Source: Bacillota bacterium (GTDB lineage Bacteria; Bacillota; Clostridia; Lachnospirales; Lachnospiraceae). From it: a DNA stretch of 5,285 bases. Position 1 is the stretch's first letter. Each line of letters opens with the position of its first letter. Under the pieces are notes generated by a model that was given only the letters and a program-made list of their open reading frames with translations, searched no databases and was not told the origin of the DNA. Both the position numbers and the translations under genes were made by a program. The stretch is from NCBI GenBank assembly GCA_023392995.1, contig JAEWMZ010000427.1, positions 1-5,285 on the forward strand, in the 5' to 3' direction. This document shows positions 1 through 5,285 of the stretch, in pieces.

Positions 1-13
1 ATGGAGGTAGCTT

Positions 14-2437
14 ATGTCACTTATTCATGTACTTGATGAATCTACAATCAACCAAATAGCTGCCGGCGAAGTGGTGGAGCGTCCCAGCGCAGTAGTAAAA
101 GAGCTTATTGAAAATGCCATGGATGCAGGAGCTACCGCAATTACTGCCGAGATCAAAGAAGGCGGCCTTTCCCTCATAAGAATCACGGATAATGGCTCCG
201 GTATCGCTAAGGAGGATGTTCCCTTAGCGTTTCTTCGCCACGCAACCAGTAAAATCCGTTCTGCTGAGGATTTGCTCAGTGTTACCAGTCTGGGCTTTCG
301 AGGTGAGGCTTTATCCAGCATTGCCTCTGTTGCGCAGGTGGAATTAATTACGAAAACTCCGACGGCCTTAAACGGTTTGCGTTATATCATTGAAGGCGGT
401 GAAGAAAAGACCTTTGAGGAGATCGGTTCACCAACCGGTACTACAATTATAGTGAGAAATATTTTCTATAATACTCCGGCACGCAGAAAATTCTTAAAGT
501 CCGCAACGACGGAGGCAAATTACATCAGCGATCTGATGGAGCGGCTGATTGTATCACATCCGAATGTATCCTTTAAATTCATTGTTAATAACCAGGTGAA
601 GCTCCAGTCCTCTGGAAATAATAGCTCCAGGGATATCTTATACAGCATTTATGGAAGGGATATTTCTAAGGAGCTGATCTCTGTAGAACTGAATACAGAA
701 GCAGTAAAGGTAACCGGATTTATCGGTAAGCCGGTGATTAACCGCGGCAATCGTAACTTTGAAAATTATTTTATTAATGGAAGATACATCAAAAGCAATA
801 TTATCACAAAAGCAATCGAAGAGGCCTATAAACCCTTCTTAATGCAGCACAAGTATCCCTTTACCTCAATTTATTTTGCGATAGACCCGGCACTCATTGA
901 TGTGAATGTCCATCCCCAGAAGATGGAGATTCGCTTGAATAACGGAGAAGACATCTATCAGCTGACCTATGAACTAATCCGAAATGCCTTGCTTGGTAAA
1001 GAGATGATTCCTAAGGTTATGCTGACACAGGAGCCGGAAGAAAAGAAAACGGTTCAGGAAAAAATGCCAGAGCCTTTCGAGCACAATAGACGCAGCGCCT
1101 CATCTTCATCCTACAATGCGGGAAGAGCAGGAGACTATACTCCTTCCAGGATAGCAGAAAAACCTGTGGATTACATCACGGCAACAAAACCTCTGATTCA
1201 TCCTCATAACCCGCTTTCCGAAGTACTGACAGGGAATCGGAAGAATTTTGTAAGTTCCTTGGAGCAAGCTCAAGGGAATAAGGATCATAACAAGAATACC
1301 AGCGGTGAGGAACAACAGCTGCTCGCTTCCAGGGAAGGTGAGGTGGAAAGCAAGAGCAGTATAACGATTGCTTCCGGTCTCGAATCTCAACCAGAGCAGG
1401 AAAGTAACATAGCCTTGTCTCACAGCCTTGACTATAAGCCGGGGCAGGAACACAACATAGCTTTGTCGCACAGCCTTGATCCTAAGCCGGGGCAGGAAGG
1501 CAGCATAGCTTTATCTGACAATCTTGACTATAAGCCGGGACAGGAGAGAGACAAAACGCTTTTGTCCAACCTCGATCATAAATCGGAGACAGCAAGTAGT
1601 TATGTATATGAATTCGCGGGTGAAAATAAGTCAGCTCTGCCTGAAGATACCATCACTCCTCAACTTGCTGCAGGCAGCGAAGCTTTTATTGAAATTGAAA
1701 TAGAGGGTGCCGCTCCCTGCCAAAGGGAACTGAGTTTACCTGCTGCTCAGGAGCAGCAGTCCAGTGCAGCTGTTTATGAAGCTGCCGAACAAATGAAGCT
1801 CTTTTCTGAGCACAACGTGGAAGGAGAAGCTCCCTTTCTGTCACAGAAAGCCTTTGAGGAACATCGGATCATTGGTCAAGTGTTCTCCACCTACTGGCTG
1901 GTAGAATATAAAAAAGATTTATATATCATTGATCAGCATGCGGCACATGAAAAAGTACTATATGAAAAGCTGATGCGGGCTTCCAGAGAGAAGACCTATT
2001 CCTCACAGCAGCTGTTGCCGCCCATAGTTCTTAGCTTAACCCTGAAGGAGCAGGAGATTTTACAGAAACATGAAACTGTGTTGAATAGTCTGGGCTATGA
2101 ATTCGAACACTTTGGAGGGAAGGAATATTCCGTTCGTGCCGTACCAGCCAATCTATACAGTTTGTCGGAAAAAGAGCTGCTCTTGGAATTCATCGACGCA
2201 CTGGCTGATGAGAATGCCGGAGGTTCCCTCTCCTCCGTCTCCATCCTAGAAAAGGCTGCGTCACTTTCTTGTAAAGCAGCTGTCAAGGCCAACCATTCCT
2301 TTTCTTTTGAAGAGGCCACGGCCTTAATAAAAGAGCTGTTAACGTTGGAGAATCCCTATCATTGCCCTCATGGACGTCCCGTTATTGTATCCATGAGCCA
2401 ATATGAGCTGGAACGGAAATTTAAAAGAATTTTATAG
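14..2437 (+). CDS. mutL: DNA mismatch repair protein MutL, endonuclease type, with expanded linker
   Basis: MutL couples MutS mismatch recognition to strand incision in cytoplasmic DNA repair. The 807-residue product has a complete GHKL ATPase domain at about residues 1-332: the KELIENAMDAGA motif (E30 equals E. coli E29; N34 binds Mg), DNGSGI (59-64), HATSKI (76-81), GFRGEAL (94-100), NTPARRKFL (153-161), NGR (255-257) and the NVHPQK lysine K303. The C-terminal domain (about 617-807) carries the metal-binding endonuclease motif DQHAAHEKVLYE (640-651), SCKAAVK (752-758), CPHGRP (784-789) and terminal FKR (803-805), so this is a nicking MutL as in species without MutH. QQLLPP (665-670) aligns with the beta-clamp motif of Bacillus MutL. 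The linker (about 333-616) is acidic, rich in S, E and Q, and contains tandem repeats. Most bacterial MutLs have about 600-700 residues, so this one is long. The ATG at 14 has GGAGGT at 3-8. The upstream neighbour, commonly mutS, is outside the window. Confidence 0.98.
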   Translation: MSLIHVLDESTINQIAAGEVVERPSAVVKELIENAMDAGATAITAEIKEGGLSLIRITDNGSGIAKEDVPLAFLRHATSKIRSAEDLLSVTSLGFRGEALSSIASVAQVELITKTPTALNGLRYIIEGGEEKTFEEIGSPTGTTIIVRNIFYNTPARRKFLKSATTEANYISDLMERLIVSHPNVSFKFIVNNQVKLQSSGNNSSRDILYSIYGRDISKELISVELNTEAVKVTGFIGKPVINRGNRNFENYFINGRYIKSNIITKAIEEAYKPFLMQHKYPFTSIYFAIDPALIDVNVHPQKMEIRLNNGEDIYQLTYELIRNALLGKEMIPKVMLTQEPEEKKTVQEKMPEPFEHNRRSASSSSYNAGRAGDYTPSRIAEKPVDYITATKPLIHPHNPLSEVLTGNRKNFVSSLEQAQGNKDHNKNTSGEEQQLLASREGEVESKSSITIASGLESQPEQESNIALSHSLDYKPGQEHNIALSHSLDPKPGQEGSIALSDNLDYKPGQERDKTLLSNLDHKSETASSYVYEFAGENKSALPEDTITPQLAAGSEAFIEIEIEGAAPCQRELSLPAAQEQQSSAAVYEAAEQMKLFSEHNVEGEAPFLSQKAFEEHRIIGQVFSTYWLVEYKKDLYIIDQHAAHEKVLYEKLMRASREKTYSSQQLLPPIVLSLTLKEQEILQKHETVLNSLGYEFEHFGGKEYSVRAVPANLYSLSEKELLLEFIDALADENAGGSLSSVSILEKAASLSCKAAVKANHSFSFEEATALIKELLTLENPYHCPHGRPVIVSMSQYELERKFKRIL
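1376..1588 (+). repeat. 48-bp (16-residue) degenerate tandem repeat in the mutL linker
   Basis: Four full in-frame units and one partial unit lie end to end: 1376-1423, 1424-1471, 1472-1519, 1520-1567 and 1568-1588 (MutL residues 455-525). Unit 2 reads SLDYKPGQEHNIALSH and unit 3 SLDPKPGQEGSIALSD; by hand comparison they match at 39 of 48 bases. Unit 1 resembles the others mainly in its second half (NIALSH) and unit 4 in its first half (LDYKPGQE). The partial fifth unit keeps only NLDHKSE. The divergence suggests an old expansion that has drifted. The period is a multiple of three, so copy changes would not shift the reading frame. No folded domain is evident; the composition fits a disordered tether. 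Confidence 0.9.
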
Positions 2438-2440
2438 TTT

Positions 2441-2446
2441 GGAAGG
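2441..2446 (+). promoter_or_regulatory. Ribosome binding site that decides the miaA start
   Basis: GGAAGG lies 7 nt before the ATG at 2454 but only one base before the in-frame ATG at 2448, which is too close to work. The other upstream in-frame ATG, at 2403, lies inside mutL and has no comparable site. This favours 2454. Confidence 0.75.
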
Positions 2447-2453
2447 AATGCAC

Positions 2454-3410
2454 ATGGAAAAAAAGCCATTAATTATATTAACCGGTCCTACCTCTGTTGG
2501 AAAAACAGCACTATCCCTTGCACTTGCAAAAGCGGTAAAGGGTGAGATTATCTCTGCGGATTCTATGCAGGTTTATAAGCATATGGATATCGGCACGGCA
2601 AAGATTAAACCGGCACAGATGGAAGGAGTTCCTCACCATCTGATTGATGAATTGGAGCCGGAGGAAGAATTTAATGTGGTTCGGTTTCAACAGCTGGCAA
2701 AAAAGTATATGGAAGAAATCTATTCCAGGAAGCGGATACCGATTCTGGTGGGAGGAACCGGCTTCTATATCCAGGCTGTGCTCTATGACATTGATTTTAC
2801 TGAAAATGAAACGGATGAATCCTATCGCCGCTATCTGGAGCAATTGGTTCAGGAGAAAGGCGCTAACTATTTACATGAGCTTCTTTTGAAGGAGGATCCG
2901 GAAAGTGCCGCGTCTATACATCCCAATAACAGCAAAAAGGTAATTCGTGCCTTGGAATATCGGAAGCTGACCGGTGATAAGATCTCCGAGCATAATGAAG
3001 AGCAACGAAAAAAAGAATCTCCGTACCGCTTTTGTTACTTTGTTCTCAATAAGGATCGGGCTAAATTATATGAGACCATTAATTCCCGTGTAGAACAGAT
3101 GCTACAGGCAGGTCTTGTGGAGGAAGTAAAATCTCTGGCTGCCAGTGGTTACAACAGAGAGCTGGTTTCCATGCAGGGTTTGGGCTACAAAGAAGTTCTC
3201 TCCTTTCTCGAAGGGGAGTGTACGCTGGAGGAAGCAGTAGAAATTATAAAACGGGATACGAGACATTTTGCCAAGCGCCAGTTGACCTGGTTTAAAAGGG
3301 AGAAGGATGTAACCTGGATAGAGAAAGAGCAGTTTCCATCGGAGCAAGCGTTGTTACAGGAGCTTCTAAGAATATTAAGGGAAAAAGAAATTATTTCAGA
3401 CCTTTACTGA
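2454..3410 (+). CDS. miaA: tRNA dimethylallyltransferase MiaA
   Basis: MiaA transfers a dimethylallyl group from DMAPP to N6 of A37 in tRNAs that read UNN codons, giving i6A. This is the substrate for later methylthiolation by MiaB. With the start at 2454 the product has 318 residues, normal for the family. Visible motifs are the P-loop GPTSVGKT (11-18), the DSMQVYKHMDIGTAK substrate-binding segment (36-50, with catalytic-type D36), PHHLID (60-65), GGTGFY (100-105) and the C-terminal RDTRHFAKRQLTWFKR block (267-282) that contacts tRNA. Nothing is missing. The gene starts 16 nt after the mutL stop without an intervening terminator, so the two are probably one operon, an arrangement also known from E. 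coli. A longer form from ATG 2403 would overlap mutL by 35 nt and add 17 residues with no family counterpart. hfq, a common downstream neighbour, is absent. Confidence 0.97.
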   Translation: MEKKPLIILTGPTSVGKTALSLALAKAVKGEIISADSMQVYKHMDIGTAKIKPAQMEGVPHHLIDELEPEEEFNVVRFQQLAKKYMEEIYSRKRIPILVGGTGFYIQAVLYDIDFTENETDESYRRYLEQLVQEKGANYLHELLLKEDPESAASIHPNNSKKVIRALEYRKLTGDKISEHNEEQRKKESPYRFCYFVLNKDRAKLYETINSRVEQMLQAGLVEEVKSLAASGYNRELVSMQGLGYKEVLSFLEGECTLEEAVEIIKRDTRHFAKRQLTWFKREKDVTWIEKEQFPSEQALLQELLRILREKEIISDLY

Positions 3411-3624
3411 TATAACATAGGTAGTCGTAATTATATTATGTAAACTTTATATGCCTTTATAAGGATGTATCATAAAACAGATATCCTTAATGATATGCGG
3501 AATGAATTATTTATCTTAAGCTATTATTATCCTTTATTTTAAATGTTTTTTAGTTATTGGCAGCAAAGCGAGACGAATTGTTTATAAAAAAATAAGCCTT
3601 AAAAATCAAAATTTAAAGAAACTT
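3411..3624. other. AT-rich gap between miaA and the PLP-enzyme gene
   Basis: This stretch has no credible gene. The longest + strand candidate I saw (ATG 3465, 25 codons) has its only purine-rich site directly abutting the ATG. There are T-rich runs near 3533-3551, but they do not directly follow a strong GC-rich stem, so the mutL-miaA transcript has no clear Rho-independent terminator here. No riboswitch, T-box or tRNA pattern was recognised. Confidence 0.6.
3460..3489. repeat. Imperfect inverted repeat downstream of miaA
   Basis: TAAGGAT (3460-3466) is the exact complement of ATCCTTA (3483-3489). Inside it ATC (3469-3471) can pair with GAT (3480-3482) across a two-base bulge, leaving an eight-base AT-rich loop. 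It could be a weak 3'-end hairpin for the mutL-miaA mRNA. It has no following T-tract and few GC pairs, so calling it a terminator is not justified. Confidence 0.35.
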
Positions 3625-3653
3625 TTGAAAGCACAATTTATAAGACATATACA
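3625..3653 (+). promoter_or_regulatory. Predicted sigma-A-type promoter for the PLP-enzyme gene
   Basis: The -35 element TTGAAA (3625-3630, five of six consensus bases) is separated by exactly 17 bp from TATACA (3648-3653, four of six). A start near 3660 would give a leader of about 45 nt before the TTG codon, too short for a typical riboswitch. The shifted hexamer TACAAT (3650-3655) is an alternative -10 with a 19-bp spacer. The surroundings are AT-rich, so chance matches are possible. Confidence 0.6.
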
Positions 3654-3690
3654 ATCTTAAAACAGAAAAGAGGCAGCCGAATGGTTGACT

Positions 3691-3696
3691 GGAGGT
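3691..3696 (+). promoter_or_regulatory. Ribosome binding site that decides a TTG start
   Basis: GGAGGT ends 9 nt before TTG 3706. The other in-frame starts are TTG 3685, which lies upstream of this site, and ATG 3721, which is 24 nt beyond it. Spacing therefore selects the non-ATG codon at 3706. Confidence 0.75.
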
Positions 3697-3705
3697 AGAA
3701 CAAAA

Positions 3706-4995
3706 TTGGAAAATACAACAATGAATCAAGCTTATCAAGCTCTGGGAGTAGATCCCAAGTTGATGGCCTATGGTACTGATATAGAGCAGTCACTGCAAAT
3801 GCGTTTCCAAAAGATTGACCAGGTAGCTGAGTTTAATCAAATGAAGGTTTTAAAAGCAATGCAGGATAACCGCCTAAGTGATGTACATTTTGCGGCAACT
3901 ACAGGCTATGGCTATAATGACATGGGACGCGATACCTTGGAAAGTGTTTACGCTGCAGTGTTTAAAGCAGAGGATGCTTTAGTAAGACCACAGCTCATCA
4001 GCGGAACCCATGCTCTTACGGTAGCATTATCAGGTAATTTACGGCCTGGGGATGAGATTCTTTCTCCTGTGGGAAAGCCCTATGATACATTGGAGGGAGT
4101 AATCGGTATTACTCCGACAAAAGGCTCCTTGGCGGAGTTCAACATCTCCTATGCTCAGGTGGATCTATTATCCGATGGAGGGTTTGACTGGCAAGGCATT
4201 AAAGCTGCCATTAAACCCAATACAAAACTGGCAACCATTCAACGTTCCAAAGGCTATGCCAGCAGGCCAACTCTTTCCGTGGAACGGATTGGAGAATTAA
4301 TCAAGTTTCTAAAAGAACAAAAACCGGATATTATCTGTATGGTCGATAATTGCTATGGTGAGTTTGTGGAGATCATTGAGCCAACAGAGGTTGGGGCTGA
4401 TCTATGTGTGGGATCCCTGATCAAAAATCCGGGTGGCGGACTTGCACCAATTGGTGGATACATTGTCGGGAAAAAGGATTATGTAGAAAATGCTGCTTAC
4501 CGGCTGACGGCTCCGGGTCTGGGAAAGGAAGTTGGGGCAACGCTTGGTATCATAGCTTCCCTGTTCCAGGGGCTATTTCTTGCCCCGACTGTCGTGGCAG
4601 GTGCCTTAAAGGGAGCTATCTATGCGGCAAATGTCTATGAACGTCTAGGTTATCAGGTTCATCCAAATAGTACGGAGGATCGCTATGATATTATACAGGC
4701 ACTTACCTTGAATTCACCGGAGGCGGTCATTGCTTTTTGCAAAGGAATCCAGGCTGCGGCACCGGTGGACAGCTATGTGGTACCTGAGCCCTGGGCAATG
4801 CCAGGTTATCAATGCGAAGTTATTATGGCAGCAGGTGCCTTTGTACAGGGTTCCTCCATCGAGTTGTCCGCAGATGCACCCATCAAGCCTCCCTATACGG
4901 TGTTTTTCCAAGGGGGTCTTACCTGGTATCATGCAAAATTCGGTATTCTAATGTCTCTTCAAAAATTATATGAAGAAGGGCTTTTGCATATTTAA
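3706..4995 (+). CDS. PLP-dependent methionine gamma-lyase family protein ('aluminum resistance' / YnbB-like)
   Basis: The 429-residue product belongs to the fold-type I, Cys/Met-metabolism-like PLP enzymes of the family named methionine gamma-lyase or aluminum resistance protein, which includes Bacillus subtilis YnbB. Cofactor features are visible: SGTHAL (99-104) in the phosphate-binding region, SPVGKPYDTLEGVIG after it, MVDNCYGEF with D214 placed to pair with the pyridine nitrogen, and SLIKNPGGG with K240 as the expected Schiff-base lysine. The C-terminal part (PEPWAMPGYQCEVIMAAG, then APIKPPYTVFFQGGLTW) is also typical. It looks intact, cytoplasmic and of normal length, with no signal peptide or membrane segment. 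The family name implies alpha,gamma-elimination of methionine, but the true substrate is not settled and the aluminum link is historical annotation. It has its own promoter upstream and a terminator downstream, so it is probably monocistronic. Translation likely begins at TTG 3706. Confidence 0.93.
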   Translation: MENTTMNQAYQALGVDPKLMAYGTDIEQSLQMRFQKIDQVAEFNQMKVLKAMQDNRLSDVHFAATTGYGYNDMGRDTLESVYAAVFKAEDALVRPQLISGTHALTVALSGNLRPGDEILSPVGKPYDTLEGVIGITPTKGSLAEFNISYAQVDLLSDGGFDWQGIKAAIKPNTKLATIQRSKGYASRPTLSVERIGELIKFLKEQKPDIICMVDNCYGEFVEIIEPTEVGADLCVGSLIKNPGGGLAPIGGYIVGKKDYVENAAYRLTAPGLGKEVGATLGIIASLFQGLFLAPTVVAGALKGAIYAANVYERLGYQVHPNSTEDRYDIIQALTLNSPEAVIAFCKGIQAAAPVDSYVVPEPWAMPGYQCEVIMAAGAFVQGSSIELSADAPIKPPYTVFFQGGLTWYHAKFGILMSLQKLYEEGLLHI

Positions 4996-5003
4996 GCAGA
5001 AAC

Positions 5004-5031
5004 AGGGGAATCGGCTTGCTGATTCCTTTTG
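5004..5031 (+). terminator. Rho-independent terminator after the PLP-enzyme gene
   Basis: GGAATCGG (5007-5014) pairs with GCTGATTCC over 5019-5026 as an 8-bp stem with one G-U pair and the tetraloop CTTG. TTTTG follows at 5027-5031. The hairpin starts 11 nt after the stop codon. The stem can be extended by G-U and A-U pairs into the flanking bases. The T-tract is short, but position and shape fit an intrinsic terminator. Confidence 0.8.
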
Positions 5032-5055
5032 TCGATTGTACTAAAAACAATTATC

Positions 5056-5114
5056 GCGCTCCAATCCCATGTATCTCCATTATTAAAGTGAAAGCTTTTT
5101 CATTGTCAGGGCGC
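5056..5114. repeat. Nested inverted repeats in the gap before the last gene
   Basis: GCGCTC (5056-5061) can pair with GGGCGC (5109-5114, one G-U). Within the enclosed region AGTGAAA (5087-5093) pairs with TTTCATT (5098-5104, one G-U) around a GCTT loop. ATTTT follows the outer arm. It lies between the terminator and the next promoter, so its transcription is uncertain. It matches no RNA family I recognise. Confidence 0.35.
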
Positions 5115-5165
5115 ATTTTCCTACGGAATAAAAATTAGTTTTACGTATACAAATCCATGTTGTTG

Positions 5166-5174
5166 TGATAAAAT
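5166..5174 (+). promoter_or_regulatory. Predicted extended -10 promoter for the gene at 5232
   Basis: TGA followed by TAAAAT gives a TGN extended -10 with five of six consensus bases at 5169-5174. No good -35 element lies 16-18 bp upstream, which is tolerated for extended -10 promoters. A start near 5181 would give a leader of about 50 nt. Confidence 0.5.
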
Positions 5175-5231
5175 GTTAGTTGATTATGGATGGAAATAAA
5201 AAGCGATTCTTACAATTGGAGGTAAATCAAG

Positions 5232-5285
5232 ATGGCCAGAACAGCAAGAGGAATGAGTAAAAATGGGTGGACTTTATTTCTGTTT
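5232..5285 (+). CDS. 5' end of a small protein gene, possibly DUF4321 membrane protein (cut by window end)
   Basis: The reading frame opens at ATG 5232, 8 nt after a strong GGAGGT (5218-5223), and stays open to the window edge. The 18 visible residues are MARTARGMSKNGWTLFLF: a short basic, hydrophilic head followed by the start of what looks like a hydrophobic segment. This pattern and the neighbourhood recall the small DUF4321 membrane proteins of Clostridia, which often sit near maf, radC and mre genes. That identification rests on memory of the family and on few residues. The frame itself is well supported; the function is unknown. Confidence 0.65.
   Translation, partial: MARTARGMSKNGWTLFLF

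Noticed and set aside
1..10. Possible stop codon of an upstream gene (TAG at 8-10)
   Set aside because: Only three codons of that frame are visible, so neither the presence of a gene nor its identity as mutS can be supported.
1106..1471. Open antisense frame of 121 codons opposite the mutL linker
   Set aside because: It is a shadow of the strongly supported mutL frame; no convincing ribosome binding site or recognisable protein features.
1376..1588. CRISPR-like or mobile repeat array
   Set aside because: The units are contiguous, in frame, degenerate and without spacers; they are protein-coding repeats within mutL.
1834..1850. CTTTCTG / CAGAAAG hairpin inside mutL
   Set aside because: Seven-bp arms with a three-base loop inside coding sequence and no T-run; fits chance.
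2403..2453. Extended miaA start at ATG 2403 overlapping mutL
   Set aside because: It adds 17 residues unlike MiaA N-termini and lacks a good ribosome binding site, while GGAAGG sits at the right distance from 2454.
3465..3542. Small 25-codon frame in the miaA downstream gap
   Set aside because: Its AAGG abuts the ATG with no spacing, and the product is low-complexity AT-driven sequence.
3625..3705. Possible methionine- or SAM-responsive riboswitch before the methionine gamma-lyase-like gene
   Set aside because: The predicted leader is only about 45 nt and shows none of the conserved S-box or T-box elements.

Overview
The window is a low-to-mid GC chromosomal segment with strong GGAGG-type ribosome binding sites, a TTG start and AT-rich intergenic gaps. 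Together with the gene set, this suggests a Clostridia-class Firmicute, most plausibly Lachnospiraceae. That placement is inferred from composition and gene order, not from a database match. All genes read on the + strand.

Layout: (1) 14-2437 is a complete mutL for mismatch repair, with an intact N-terminal GHKL ATPase and an intact C-terminal endonuclease domain. They are joined by an unusually long linker of about 285 residues that contains a degenerate 16-residue (48-bp) tandem repeat. (2) 2454-3410 is miaA, the tRNA dimethylallyltransferase, 16 nt behind mutL and almost certainly co-transcribed with it. (3) 3411-3705 is an AT-rich gap holding a weak hairpin and a good sigma-A-type promoter. 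(4) 3706-4995 is a PLP-dependent protein of the methionine gamma-lyase / 'aluminum resistance' (YnbB-like) family, starting at TTG and followed by a Rho-independent terminator. (5) 4996-5231 is a second gap with a nested inverted repeat and an extended -10 promoter. (6) 5232 to the window end is the first 18 codons of a further gene, tentatively a small DUF4321-type membrane protein.

mutL and miaA form a housekeeping pair (DNA repair and tRNA modification) seen in many bacteria. The PLP enzyme appears to be a separate transcription unit with its own promoter and terminator. In many bacteria hfq, and often hflX, follow miaA; neither is here. I see no mobile element, CRISPR array, tRNA, rRNA, phage gene or recognisable riboswitch. 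The window reads as an ordinary core-genome region. The expanded, repeat-bearing MutL linker is its most distinctive feature, and I found no convincing new biological system.
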